From: Nocardia blacklockiae
Lineage (GTDB): Bacteria; Actinomycetota; Actinomycetes; Mycobacteriales; Mycobacteriaceae
Assembly (NCBI RefSeq): GCF_015477355.1
Contig: NZ_JADLRJ010000004.1
Coordinates: forward strand, 310,001 to 374,000
Direction of reading: 5' to 3'
DNA length: 64,000 nt
The notes beneath the pieces were generated by a model. The model was not told the origin of the DNA, ran no database searches, and was given only the letters and a program-made list of their open reading frames with translations. Position 1 is the stretch's first letter; each line of letters opens with the position of its first letter. This document shows positions 37,563 through 46,587 of this stretch, in pieces. Made by a program: the position numbers and the translations under genes.

Positions 37563-38387
37563 ATGGACGGCGTCCGATCCCATCCCGCTCCCCGCGACAC
37601 GCAGTACGAGGATCTGCTGCGGCACGTGCTGGACACCGGAACGCCGAAGGCGGACCGCACGGGCACCGGCACCCGCAGCATCTTCGGCCATCAGCTGCGC
37701 TACGACCTGTCGGCCGGTTTCCCGCTGATCACCACGAAGCGGGTGCACCTGAAGTCGATCGTCTACGAGCTGCTGTGGTTCCTGCGCGGCGACTCGAACA
37801 TCGCGTGGCTGCGCGAGCACGGTGTCAGCATCTGGGACGAATGGGCCGATCCGGCGGGCGAACTGGGGCCGGTGTACGGCGTGCAGTGGCGCTCCTGGCC
37901 GACGCCCGACGGGACGCACATCGATCAGATCACGCAGGTCCTCGAGACCTTGCGCACCGATCCGGATTCGCGGCGCATGCTGGTGTCGGCGTGGAACGTC
38001 GCCGAGTTGGACAAGATGGCGCTGGCACCGTGCCACGCGCTGTTCCAATTCCACGTCGCCGGCGGACGGCTGTCGTGCCAGCTGTATCAGCGCAGCGCGG
38101 ACCTGTTCCTCGGCGTGCCGTTCAATATCGCCAGTTACGCGCTGCTCACCCACATGGTCGCCCAGCAGTCCGGCCTAGAGCCCGGGGATTTCATCTGGAC
38201 CGGCGGGGACTGCCACATCTACGACAACCACGTCGAGCAGGTGCGCGAGCAATTGCGCCGGGAACCGTATCCGTTCCCCGAGCTGCGGTTGCGCCGGGCG
38301 GCGTCGCTGTTCGACTACACCTTCGAGGATGTGGAAGTGGTCGGCTACCAGCATCATCCGGCCATCAAGGCGCCGGTCGCGGTATGA
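37563..38387 (+). CDS. thyA: Thymidylate synthase
   Basis: A 274-residue ThyA, converting dUMP to dTMP with methylene-THF. Signatures: [31 protein letters not shown], the catalytic Cys in [35 protein letters not shown] and [12 protein letters not shown]. It precedes folA by 10 bp, the standard ThyA-DHFR pairing that recycles DHF. Confidence 0.97.
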   Translation: MDGVRSHPAPRDTQYEDLLRHVLDTGTPKADRTGTGTRSIFGHQLRYDLSAGFPLITTKRVHLKSIVYELLWFLRGDSNIAWLREHGVSIWDEWADPAGELGPVYGVQWRSWPTPDGTHIDQITQVLETLRTDPDSRRMLVSAWNVAELDKMALAPCHALFQFHVAGGRLSCQLYQRSADLFLGVPFNIASYALLTHMVAQQSGLEPGDFIWTGGDCHIYDNHVEQVREQLRREPYPFPELRLRRAASLFDYTFEDVEVVGYQHHPAIKAPVAV

Positions 38388-38397
38388 GGGCGGCGGC

Positions 38398-38889
38398 ATG
38401 AGCCCCGCGCGGGTCGGCCTGGTCTGGGCCCAGACACGCGACGGCGTCATCGGCGTCGACAACACCATCCCGTGGCGCGTCCCCGAGGACCTGGCCCACT
38501 TCAAGCAGGTGACCTCCGGACATCCGGTGCTGATGGGACGACGCACGTGGGACTCGCTCCCCGAGCGCTTCCGCCCGCTCCCCGGCCGCCGCAATATCGT
38601 GATCACCCGGCAGCCCGACTGGTCCGCCCCCGGAGCCGAACGCGCCGGTTCCCTGGAAGAGGCCCTGAAACTGGCCGACGCCGACCCCACCTGGGTCATG
38701 GGCGGCGGCGAAATCTACCGCGCCGCAATGCCTTACGCGACGGAACTGATGGTCACCGAGGTGGACACCGAGGTCGCGGGCGACGCCTACGCCCCCCACA
38801 TCGGCCCCGAATGGCACCCCGCCTCCGACAGCGACTGGCAGGAATCCACCACCGGCCTCCGCTACCGCTGGCTACGCTACGTCCGCTGA
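38398..38889 (+). CDS. folA: Dihydrofolate reductase
   Basis: A 163-residue DHFR (MSPARVGLVWAQTRDGVIGVDNTIPWRVPEDLAHFKQVTSGHPVLMGRRTWDSL). It has the Trp-Ala/Gln and PEDLAHF substrate region and VMGGGEIYRAAM for NADPH binding. It returns DHF from thyA to THF. It is the second gene of the thyA-folA operon. Confidence 0.96.
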   Translation: MSPARVGLVWAQTRDGVIGVDNTIPWRVPEDLAHFKQVTSGHPVLMGRRTWDSLPERFRPLPGRRNIVITRQPDWSAPGAERAGSLEEALKLADADPTWVMGGGEIYRAAMPYATELMVTEVDTEVAGDAYAPHIGPEWHPASDSDWQESTTGLRYRWLRYVR

Positions 38890-38986
38890 CGCCCGGCCCC
38901 ACCCACGCAGTTCACTCCCGTAATGCCTCCCGAGAACCACAATTCCCGCACAATTGGCATACACCACAAACCTGCACAGCATAGGA

Positions 38987-39082
38987 GGTTTTCGGCGCGG
39001 CTCGGTTTTCGGAGGCCGCCGCGCCGCGACGAAGGAGCAAGCGGCGGCCTCCGAAAACCGAGCCACACAGGCGCCGAAAACC
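38987..39082 (+). repeat. 96-bp long-stem hairpin upstream of the cupin gene
   Basis: Two nested inverted repeats: a perfect 24-bp stem (38999-39022 with 39041-39064) and an outer 12-bp stem GGTTTTCGGCGC (38987-38998 with 39071-39082), separated on the right only by ACACAG. The 18-nt loop contains GAAGGAG. The element lies about 40 bp before the cupin ATG, in its presumed 5' leader. A frame open through it (start 38954) is not credible as coding. It may be a leader structure or a small palindromic element. Confidence 0.85.
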
Positions 39083-39124
39083 CGCGACGCCGAAGGCGGC
39101 GCCAAAATTTCCGAAGGGATCTTT

Positions 39125-39451
39125 ATGGACAAGAAGTCACTGACAGCCGTTGCTCGCCAGCAACTCAAGCTGGCCGCCACCGCCACCAGCGGACGCAGCT
39201 CCCAGACTCTCTGCGGCGGCCACACCCACAGCCTGCGCCAGACCGTCATCGCCCTGACCGCCGGGCAGAGCCTGGCCGAACACGAGAACCCCGGCGAGGC
39301 CACCCTGCAGGTCCTCACCGGCACCCTGACCGTGATCAGCGGCACCAACGAGTGGAAGGGCTCGCCGGGCGATCTGCTGGTCCTGCCCGCCGCGCGGCAC
39401 AGCGTCAAGGCCCTCGACGACGTCGCCTTTCTGCTGACCGTCGCCAAGTAG
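39125..39451 (+). CDS. Small cupin-domain protein
   Basis: A 108-residue single cupin (RQTVIALTAGQSLAEHENPGEATLQVLTGTLTVISG, WKGSPGDLLVLPAARHSVKALDDVAFLLTVAK). GAAGGG precedes the ATG by about 8 nt. Metal-binding residues are possible (His in AEHENPGEA and the PAARHS site), though one usual His is not obvious. It lies 35 bp upstream of the DyP peroxidase and probably shares its transcript, which makes it a candidate accessory to the encapsulin system. Confidence 0.85.
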   Translation: MDKKSLTAVARQQLKLAATATSGRSSQTLCGGHTHSLRQTVIALTAGQSLAEHENPGEATLQVLTGTLTVISGTNEWKGSPGDLLVLPAARHSVKALDDVAFLLTVAK

Positions 39452-39486
39452 CGGGTCTGTCGGAGGCACCCCGTAATCTGTTGATC

Positions 39487-40515
39487 ATGGGTGAGCCGCA
39501 GCCGATTCTCGATCCGCTCACGCGAGCCGCGATCTTCCTCGTCGCCACCGTCGACGAGGGCGGCGAGCCCGCGGTGCGAGACCTGCTCGCCGAGTTGTCC
39601 GGGCTGCGGCGTTCGGTCGGCTTCCGGGTGCCCGGCGGCGAACTCAGCTGCTGCGCCGGCATCGGCTCCGCGGCGTGGGACCGCCTCTACTCCGGCCCCA
39701 GACCGGCCGAGCTGCACGAGTTCCCGGGCTACTTCGGCCCGCGTCACCAGGCCCCGGCCACCCCCGGCGATCTGCTCTTCCACATCCGCGCCGAGTCCAT
39801 GGACGCGTGTTTCGAGCTGGCGATGGTCATCGGCGAGCGGCTGCGCGGCGCGGCCACCATCGTCGACGAGACGGTCGGCTTCCGCTATTTCGAGCAGCGC
39901 GACCTGCTGGGCTTCGTCGACGGCACGGAGAATCCGGAGGGCCGCGACGCGGAGGCCACCGCCCTTGTCGGCGCCGAGGATCCGGAGTTCGCGGGCGGCA
40001 GCTACGTGATCGTGCAGAAATACACCCACGATCTGGACGCGTGGAACACCCTGTCGGTGGAAGAACAGGAACGTGTCATCGGCCGCACCAAACAACGCGA
40101 CATCGAACTGTCGGATGCGGAGAAGCCGCTGGATTCGCACGTCGCGGTCAACACCGTCTACGACCCGGACGGCACCCAGCGCCAGGTCCTGCGCGCCAAC
40201 ATGCCGTTCGGCAGCGTGCGGGCGGGCGAGTTCGGCACGTACTACATCGCCTACGCCGCCACCCCCAGCGTCACCGAGCGCATGCTGGAGCGCATGTTCC
40301 TCGGCAGCGACGAGGCCGCCTACGACCGCATCCTGGATTTCTCCACCGCGGTCACCGGCACCTTGTTCTTCACCCCCGCCACCGAGTTCTTGGAAAACCC
40401 GCCGGACCCGCCCGCGGCGCGGGCCGCGGCGGGCGACGACGTGGAACTGTCCGCCGCCGCGCCCGTCGCGGCCGGCTCCCTCGGTATCGGCACGTTGAAA
40501 AGGAGTAAGGCATGA
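39487..40515 (+). CDS. DyP-type heme peroxidase with encapsulin-targeting tail
   Basis: A 342-residue dye-decolorising peroxidase. The GFVDGTENPEGRDAE segment carries the catalytic Asp, and the heme-His region lies near LDSHVAVNTVYDPDG. The family normally has an Arg that can be placed in the FGSVRAGEFGTYYIAY region. The last residues GSLGIGTLKRSKA match the encapsulin cargo-loading peptide (consensus GSLGIGSLKG; family knowledge). The stop overlaps the encapsulin ATG by 4 bp, so cargo and shell are translated together. Confidence 0.95.
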   Translation: MGEPQPILDPLTRAAIFLVATVDEGGEPAVRDLLAELSGLRRSVGFRVPGGELSCCAGIGSAAWDRLYSGPRPAELHEFPGYFGPRHQAPATPGDLLFHIRAESMDACFELAMVIGERLRGAATIVDETVGFRYFEQRDLLGFVDGTENPEGRDAEATALVGAEDPEFAGGSYVIVQKYTHDLDAWNTLSVEEQERVIGRTKQRDIELSDAEKPLDSHVAVNTVYDPDGTQRQVLRANMPFGSVRAGEFGTYYIAYAATPSVTERMLERMFLGSDEAAYDRILDFSTAVTGTLFFTPATEFLENPPDPPAARAAAGDDVELSAAAPVAAGSLGIGTLKRSKA

Positions 40516-41312
40516 ACAACCTGCACCGCGAACTCGCGCCGATCACCGACGAGGCCTGGTCGGCGATCGAGGAGGAGGCCACCCGCACCTTCAAGCGGCA
40601 CATCGCCGGTCGGCGCGTGGTGGATCTGTCCGGGCCGCACGGCACCGACTACTCCGCGGTCGGGCTGGGCCGCACCACCGCCATCAGCGCGCCCGACGAG
40701 GGCGTGCTGGCGCGGCAGCGGCTGGTCGCGCCGCTGGTCGAGCTGCGGGTGCCGTTCACGCTGCGCCGCGAGGAACTCGACAATGTCGAGCGCGGTGCCC
40801 AGGACACGGACCTGGACCCGGTCAAGGACGCGGCCCGCAAGATCGCCTTCGCCGAGGACCGGGCCATCTTCGAGGGCTACCCGGCCGCCAACATCACCGG
40901 CATCCGCGCCGCCTCGTCCAACGAGCCGGTCGCGCTGCCGGCGGATCCGCGCCTGGTGCCCGAGGCCATCGCGCAGGCGCTGAGCGAACTGCGGCTGGCC
41001 GGTGTGGACGGCCCGTACTCGGTGCTGCTGAGCGCCGACCTCTACACGCAGGTCAGCGAGACCTCCGACCACGGCCACCCGATCCGCACCCACATCGAGC
41101 GCCTGATCCCGGAGGGCGAGATCATCTGGGCCCCCGCCATCGACGGCGCCTTCGTCCTCACCACCCGCGGCGGCGACTTCGATCTCCAACTGGGCCAGGA
41201 CGTCTCGATCGGCTACCAGTCGCACGACGCCGAGGCCGTCCAGCTGTACTTCCAACAGAGCCTGACGTTCCTGGTGTACACCGCGGAAGCGGCAGTCGCG
41301 CTGCGTTCCTGA
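40512..41312 (+). CDS. Encapsulin shell protein (linocin-M18/CFP29 family)
   Basis: A 266-residue HK97-fold shell protein. It begins MNNLHRELAPITDEAWSAIEEEATRTFKRHIAGRRVVDL and has FAEDRAIFEGYPAANITGI and QLGQDVSIGYQSHDAEAVQLYFQQSLTFLV, all typical of T=1 encapsulins. It should self-assemble around the DyP peroxidase encoded in the overlapping gene upstream. Similar DyP-encapsulin pairs occur in mycobacteria and Rhodococcus. Confidence 0.96.
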   Translation: MNNLHRELAPITDEAWSAIEEEATRTFKRHIAGRRVVDLSGPHGTDYSAVGLGRTTAISAPDEGVLARQRLVAPLVELRVPFTLRREELDNVERGAQDTDLDPVKDAARKIAFAEDRAIFEGYPAANITGIRAASSNEPVALPADPRLVPEAIAQALSELRLAGVDGPYSVLLSADLYTQVSETSDHGHPIRTHIERLIPEGEIIWAPAIDGAFVLTTRGGDFDLQLGQDVSIGYQSHDAEAVQLYFQQSLTFLVYTAEAAVALRS

Positions 41313-41375
41313 TCGCCGCCCCTATCTCGCTGCCCGGGGGACCGGTACCGTGGGCTCGCGAAGCTAGGAGGGTCG

Positions 41376-41906
41376 ATGACTGCGGTGCGTGCGGGTGTGG
41401 TGTCGGGGCGGCGGTCGCTGGTGTACAGCGTGTTGGGTGTGCTCACCACGGTGGGGGTCTGCGCCGGGGTCGTGGGTGTGTTCGGGGTGAACCGGGTGTT
41501 CACCGGACTGCTGGCGGGGGCGGTCGTAGCGATCGCGCTGCTGGTGCGGCTGTTCGGGCGCGATGCTGTGGTGCTGACCGACCAGGCGATCTACCTGCGG
41601 ACGCCGCTGCACGAGTCCAGCATCGAGTGGGATCGGGTGGTGGCGGGGCGGTTCGCGCTGGACGAGCGGGCGCGCTGGTCGCTCGCGCTGGATCTGACCG
41701 CGGGCGACGAACCGCACCGCGAACTGGTCCTGCTGAGCATCCCGCCGGTGGTGCGCCCGGTCTCCAACGCCTACGAGGACCGCAAGCGCGAGCAGGTCGC
41801 CGAGGTGCGGAAGATGCTGCGGCACAAGCGCGTTCCGGTGACGGTGCTGCCGGAGATCGCGGCGTCGCTGCACGAGCACTGGAAGCTCGCGCCGCCGGTC
41901 CGGTGA
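41376..41906 (+). CDS. Membrane protein with two N-terminal TM segments, unknown function
   Basis: A 176-residue protein. Two hydrophobic segments (about residues 14-38 and 42-60) form a hairpin, and the remainder (VVLTDQAIYLRTPLHESSIEWDRVVAGRFALDERARWSLALDL) has a PH-like pattern. The C-terminus is basic (EDRKREQVAEVRKMLRHKRVPV). I do not recognise a named family. It follows encapsulin by 63 bp, so it may or may not belong to that unit. Confidence 0.65.
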   Translation: MTAVRAGVVSGRRSLVYSVLGVLTTVGVCAGVVGVFGVNRVFTGLLAGAVVAIALLVRLFGRDAVVLTDQAIYLRTPLHESSIEWDRVVAGRFALDERARWSLALDLTAGDEPHRELVLLSIPPVVRPVSNAYEDRKREQVAEVRKMLRHKRVPVTVLPEIAASLHEHWKLAPPVR

Positions 41907-41954
41907 TCTACGCTGGGTCCCGGCACGATCCGGGACGGGCGAGAGGCGGGTTCG

Positions 41955-42368
41955 GTGCAGGCGGGCTTCATGATTCGCACGGCGGCCGTGGCGCACGTCC
42001 GCGAGCGCAGACTGTTGCAGGCGCGGTCGGCGGGCAAGGACGTCTTCTACATGGCGGGCGGGAAGATCGATCCCGGCGAGACACCTGTCGAAGCACTACA
42101 CCGCGAGGTGCGGGAGGAACTCGGCGTCGGCGTGGCCGCCTATCGCGAACTCGGCGTCTTCGAATGCGAGGCGTACGGCCACGCACCCGGCACCGCCCTG
42201 CACATGACCTGTTTCACCGCCGAACTGACCGGCGACCCCCAGCCCACCAGTGAGATAGCCGAACTCCGCTACTTCACCGCCGGTGAGTACGCCGCCATGC
42301 CCCACGTCGCCCCGGGCTCGATGCTGGTCTTCCGCCGCCTACACGAGCTGGACCTCATCGACTGGTAG
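41955..42368 (+). CDS. Nudix hydrolase
   Basis: A 137-residue Nudix protein. The Nudix box reads GKIDPGETPVEALHREVREELGV, which matches GX5EX7REUXEEXGU. It hydrolyses a nucleoside diphosphate linked to another moiety; the substrate is unknown. The start may be the GTG at 41955 or the ATG at 41970. It follows the membrane protein gene by 48 bp. Confidence 0.9.
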   Translation: MQAGFMIRTAAVAHVRERRLLQARSAGKDVFYMAGGKIDPGETPVEALHREVREELGVGVAAYRELGVFECEAYGHAPGTALHMTCFTAELTGDPQPTSEIAELRYFTAGEYAAMPHVAPGSMLVFRRLHELDLIDW

Positions 42369-42381
42369 GCCCCACCCGGCC

Positions 42382-44031
42382 CTACTCCTCATCCACTTCG
42401 GCTGCGGTATCGGCAGATTCGCTGGAAGCCGATGTGTCGCGGGCGGGGATCTTCAGGGCGGCGAGGAGGCCGAGGAGCAGGACCAGGGCGGAGGCGAACA
42501 GGGACCAGCGGGTGGCGTCGGCGAAGCCGCGGGCGAGAACGTCGACGACGGCGTGGGTGCCCTCGTGGCCGCGCAGCACCGCGACCGCGTCCCCCGCCGA
42601 ATCCCGGGTGGCCCCGGCGACCTCGTCGACGGCCCGGGGCGGCAGGCCCGGCAATTCACCCAAGCGTCCGGGCAGGATGCGGCCCAGCGCGATCGACAGC
42701 ACCCCGCCGAGCACCGCGGCGCCGAGCGCGCCGCCGACGAGGCGGACCGTGGCGTGCACGGCGGCCCCCTCCTCGACGGCGTCGGCGGGCAGGTCGGCAA
42801 GCACGGTCGCCGCGAGTCGGGTCGCCGCGAGCCCCAGCCCGATGCCGTAGCAGGCCAGCAGGAATCCGAGCAGCCACGGCGAGACGTCGGGCGAGACGCA
42901 CAGGGCCGTCACCGCCATCGCCACCGCCGCGATCGCCAGCCCCGCCCGCACGATCCACACCGGCGCGACCGAGCGGGCCAGCCAGCCGGTGCCGAGCGCC
43001 GCCGCCAGCGCGCCGAGCGCCGCCACCGCGAGCACCACACCGCTATCGAGCGTGGACAGGTCCAGCACGTTCACCAGATACAGCGGAAGCACGAACAGCA
43101 GTCCGAAGACACTGGTCGTCAGCGCGAGCGCGGCCAGTCCACCCCAGCGGAAGCCGGGCCGCGCGAACAACGAAAGATCCAGCAGCACAGCGTGTTCCAC
43201 TCGCACCCGATGCCGCTCCCAGAGCAGGAACAACACCAGCAGCGCCACCCCGAGCAGCAACAGCAGCGGAATCGGCGAACTCGCCGCCCGCGTCGACCAG
43301 GTCAGCCCGAAGAAACCGAAGTCGCGCACCGGTTTTCCCCAGCCGTAGGTCTGTCCCTCGATCAGCGCGAACACCACGAGCGCGAAACCCGCTGCGCTGA
43401 GCAGCAATCCGTCGACATCCAGCCCCTGTGCCCGGGCGCGCGGCCCGGCGTCCGGCACGGACAGCAGCAACCCGGCGAGCACCACCACCCCGAACACGAC
43501 ATCCACCAGGAAGATCCACGGCCAGGTGAAGCTGCTGCTCAGCCACCCGCCGAGCAGCGCACCGGCGACCGCCGCCACGAACACGAGCGCCCCCGACCAG
43601 GCGAACGCGACCGCCCGATCGCGCCCGCGAGCCGCGGCGCGCACCGTCGCCAGCGAACCGGGCAGTACCGCCGCGCCCCCGGCGCCCTGCACCAGACGCC
43701 CCCAGATCAGCGTCGACGGATCGTCGGCCGACGCGGCCAGCACGCTGCCGAGCAGGAACAGCACCACCCCGGCCAGCAGTACCCCGCGCCGCCCGAGCCG
43801 ATCGCCCAGCCGCCAGGCGGTGACCAGCAGGACGGCCGACACCAGCGCGTACACGGTGGTCACCCACTGCGCCTGGGTGAAGCTCAGGCGCAGGTCCCGG
43901 ATGATCGCGGGCAGCGCGACGCCGACCAGGGCGCCGTCCAGGCTCACCAGGCACAAGCCCAGTGCCGCCGCGAGCAGCGTGAACCGGTCCCGGCCCGGTC
44001 GCACGGGCGAATCGAGCTCCACGTCCGTCAT
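42382..44031 (-). CDS. MFS drug-efflux transporter, DHA2 (14-TM) type
   Basis: A 549-residue major facilitator. Fourteen hydrophobic segments are visible. Motif A is seen as WRLGDRLGRRGVLLAGVVLFLLG, and the loop between TM1 and TM2 has the usual LDGALVGVALPAI pattern. DHA2 members export drugs and dyes by proton exchange (family knowledge). GGGAG lies 6 nt before the ATG at 44031, which I prefer to 44082. A TetR gene starts 88 bp upstream on the same strand side and likely regulates it, or the operon to the right. Confidence 0.88.
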   Translation of the reverse strand: MTDVELDSPVRPGRDRFTLLAAALGLCLVSLDGALVGVALPAIIRDLRLSFTQAQWVTTVYALVSAVLLVTAWRLGDRLGRRGVLLAGVVLFLLGSVLAASADDPSTLIWGRLVQGAGGAAVLPGSLATVRAAARGRDRAVAFAWSGALVFVAAVAGALLGGWLSSSFTWPWIFLVDVVFGVVVLAGLLLSVPDAGPRARAQGLDVDGLLLSAAGFALVVFALIEGQTYGWGKPVRDFGFFGLTWSTRAASSPIPLLLLLGVALLVLFLLWERHRVRVEHAVLLDLSLFARPGFRWGGLAALALTTSVFGLLFVLPLYLVNVLDLSTLDSGVVLAVAALGALAAALGTGWLARSVAPVWIVRAGLAIAAVAMAVTALCVSPDVSPWLLGFLLACYGIGLGLAATRLAATVLADLPADAVEEGAAVHATVRLVGGALGAAVLGGVLSIALGRILPGRLGELPGLPPRAVDEVAGATRDSAGDAVAVLRGHEGTHAVVDVLARGFADATRWSLFASALVLLLGLLAALKIPARDTSASSESADTAAEVDEE

Positions 44032-44119
44032 GCGCATCTCCCGTCGAGTGGGAACGCCGTCGAAGAACCTCGTGCTCGTCACAGTCTACGAGTGGGTTGC
44101 CCAGAATTCGCCTGCGGAC

Positions 44120-44788
44120 TCAGGAGGTGGCGATGCGCTCCAGCAGATCCTCGGCGGCGGACCGGACGGCTTCCCGGTCACCCGACCAGCCGAGCAGGTG
44201 CAGCGTGGCCTCCGGAATCAGCCGCTCGGCGTAGTCCGGCGCGGCACCTTCGTCGGAGCGGACGTTGATCGCGCTCTCCACCAGCCGGAAGGGCAGCACC
44301 TGCACCCCGGCCACGGGCGAGGCGCCGGTCTCGGCGATCACCTCGTCCGCGAGTTGCTCGTAACGACCGCGCAGCTCCTCGCGGCGCAGCCGGAATGCCG
44401 CGAACCGCTCCGAGCGCAACTCCGGCAGCAGATACAGGGCGCCCAGATTCCAACGGGCCGAACACAATTGACGCACGTCGAACCACGCCAGCGCGTACAG
44501 CCGCACCGACGCGGTTTCCGGCCGATCGCCCAGCGCAGACGCCAATTCCAATGGGCCGGTGACGGTTTCGTCGAGCAGCGCGTCGAGGATGTCGTCCTTG
44601 GCGGCGAAGTGGTGGTAGAGGGAGGCCTGCCGGATGCCCACCGCGTCGGCGATGCCGCGGGTCGAGGTGCTGGCATAACCCTTGGTGGTGAACAGTTCCG
44701 CGGCGGCGTCGAGGATCTCGGCGCGCGGCGTGTGCCCCTGGCGACGTCGCGGCTCGAGGCGCGGCCGGCCGGGTCCGAGTTGCGTCAC
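44120..44788 (-). CDS. TetR-family regulator
   Basis: A 222-residue regulator. The HTH reads AAAELFTTKGYASTSTRGIADAVGIRQASLYHHFAAKDDILDALL. The ligand domain spans residues 80-222 and includes LYLLPELRSERFAAFRLRREELRGRY. It precedes the MFS gene on the same strand and stands divergent from the permease-CgdA/B-carboxylase operon. A 20-bp palindrome 58 bp upstream of its start is the likely operator. It could repress either the exporter or the operon. Confidence 0.9.
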   Translation of the reverse strand: MTQLGPGRPRLEPRRRQGHTPRAEILDAAAELFTTKGYASTSTRGIADAVGIRQASLYHHFAAKDDILDALLDETVTGPLELASALGDRPETASVRLYALAWFDVRQLCSARWNLGALYLLPELRSERFAAFRLRREELRGRYEQLADEVIAETGASPVAGVQVLPFRLVESAINVRSDEGAAPDYAERLIPEATLHLLGWSGDREAVRSAAEDLLERIATS

Positions 44789-44845
44789 CGTTCCATTCTG
44801 GCCTATCGCCGCGCCCCGACCTCCCGCACACGGGCGGCCGTGAGA

Positions 44846-44865
44846 TTTCTGTCATTCGACAGAAA
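44846..44865. promoter_or_regulatory. TetR operator palindrome
   Basis: TTTCTGTCATTCGACAGAAA: perfect 8-bp arms with a 4-bp spacer. It lies in the gap between the TetR gene and the APC permease. A TTGGAA/TAGATA pair at about 44936-44960 may be the rightward promoter (low confidence). Confidence 0.85.
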
Positions 44866-44988
44866 CGTGGGCAACGCAGAAGTTACGCGGCGGCGGCCGA
44901 CCGATACATCGGCGTCACCACCGCACCGGCCCTCCTTGGAAAACTTTCAGGCGATAGATATTGGCCACGACGCCGAAGGACTCCAGCC

Positions 44989-46503
44989 ATGGCCACACTC
45001 ACCTCCGCCTCGACCGACAGCGCCGACCTCGAACGATTCGGCTACGAACCGGTCCTGCACCGCAAGCTCGGCCGCTACGCCTCGTTCGCGGCCGGGTTCT
45101 CCTTCGTCTCCATTCTCACCACCATCTTCCAGTTCTTCGGCTTCGGGTACGGGTTCGGGGGCGGTGCCTTCTTCTGGACCTGGCCGATCGTGTTCGCCGG
45201 GCAGTTCCTGGTGGCGCTGAACTTCGCCGAACTGGCGGCCCGCTACCCGATCTCGGGGTGCCTCTACCAGTGGTCGCGGCGGCTGGCCGGGGAGGTGGTG
45301 GGCTGGTTCGCGGGCTGGATGATGATCATCGCGCAGATCGTCACCGCCGCGGCGGCCGCGATCGCCCTGCAGGTGGTGCTGCCTTCGATCTGGAGCGGCT
45401 TCCAGATCATCGGCGACGACACCGCGCTGACCTCCCGCTCCGGTGCGATGAACGCGGTGCTGCTGGGCAGTGTGCTGCTGGCGCTGACGACCCTGGTGAA
45501 CGTGGTCGGCATCGAGTTGATGGCGCGGCTGAACACCATCGGCGTCACGGTCGAGATCGTCGGCGTGCTCGCGACGATCGCGCTGTTCTTCTCGCATGCC
45601 GAGCGGGGGCCGGGCGTCGTCCTCGACACCGCGACCGCGGCGCCGGGGCCGTACTGGGCGGCGTTCCTGGTGTCCGGGTTGATGGCCGCCTATGTGATGG
45701 TCGGATTCGATTCCGCCGGTGAGCTTTCCGAGGAGACCAAGGATCCGCGCCGGGTCGCGCCGCGCACCATCCTCACCGCGCTGGCCGTCTCGGCGCTCGG
45801 CGGCGGGCTGATGCTGCTGGGCGCGCTGATGGCCGCGCCGAGCCTCGACGACGGCGCGCTGGCGACCGACGGCCTGGCCTACGTGATCTCGGCGAAGCTG
45901 ACCACGCCGGCGGGCAAGGTGCTGCTGGCCTGCGTGGCGGTGGCGATCACGGTGTGCACGCTGGCCATTCAGACCGCGGGTTCGCGGCTGATGTTCTCCA
46001 TGGCCCGCGACGGCAAGCTGCCGTTCGCGCGGCGGCTGGCCGCGGTGCATCCCCGCTTCGGCACCCCGGTGCTGCCGTCGGTGGTCATCGGGGTAGCCGG
46101 AATCGCGCTGCTGGTGGTCAATCTGGGCAACGCGGCGATGTTCGCGACCCTGGCCAGCGTCTGCATCGTGATGCTCTACCTGGCCTACCTCCTGGTGACG
46201 GTGCCATTGCTGTGGCGGCGGATCACCGGCTGGACCGACGCCGCGCCGGTACCTGACGGGCTGTTCACCTTGGGGCGCTTCGGGATTCCGGTGAACGCGG
46301 TGGCGGTCGGCTGGGGCCTCGCGATGGTGGTCAACCTCGCCTGGCCGCGCTCGGAGGTGTACACCCCGTCCGGTGGCGGCTGGTGGATGCTCTGGGCCGC
46401 ACCGCTTTTCGTCGCCCTGGCAGTGGTCGTGGGTGCGGTGGTGCATCAGGTCGTCGTCGCGGCCCCGGCCCGCCGCGCGGTCCCCGCGCCCCAACCGGCC
46501 TGA
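44989..46503 (+). CDS. APC-family amino acid/urea-related permease
   Basis: A 504-residue permease with about twelve hydrophobic segments. It has FGYEPVLHRKLGRYASFAAGFSFVSI near the N-terminus, FVALNF-type TM3 and FDSAGELSEETKDPRRVAPRTIL at the start of the second half, which is the APC signature. Its location ahead of the DUF1989 pair is that of transporters in urea- or guanidine-carboxylase clusters. Transport of guanidine or another nitrogen compound is inferred. The start is not strongly supported by an RBS. Confidence 0.88.
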   Translation: MATLTSASTDSADLERFGYEPVLHRKLGRYASFAAGFSFVSILTTIFQFFGFGYGFGGGAFFWTWPIVFAGQFLVALNFAELAARYPISGCLYQWSRRLAGEVVGWFAGWMMIIAQIVTAAAAAIALQVVLPSIWSGFQIIGDDTALTSRSGAMNAVLLGSVLLALTTLVNVVGIELMARLNTIGVTVEIVGVLATIALFFSHAERGPGVVLDTATAAPGPYWAAFLVSGLMAAYVMVGFDSAGELSEETKDPRRVAPRTILTALAVSALGGGLMLLGALMAAPSLDDGALATDGLAYVISAKLTTPAGKVLLACVAVAITVCTLAIQTAGSRLMFSMARDGKLPFARRLAAVHPRFGTPVLPSVVIGVAGIALLVVNLGNAAMFATLASVCIVMLYLAYLLVTVPLLWRRITGWTDAAPVPDGLFTLGRFGIPVNAVAVGWGLAMVVNLAWPRSEVYTPSGGGWWMLWAAPLFVALAVVVGAVVHQVVVAAPARRAVPAPQPA

Positions 46504-46587
46504 CCCGCAACCGCGACGGATTCGTATCCGGTGGCGGAACCGCACGCACTTGTTTCACCACGACGTTCTTCGAGGAAGGAGTGAGCG

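Noticed and set aside
44866-44988. Guanidine (ykkC or mini-ykkC) riboswitch upstream of the permease operon
   Set aside because: I looked for the ACGR-loop pairs and the ykkC core before the permease and before the first DUF1989 gene and did not find them; the TetR palindrome is the visible control element.
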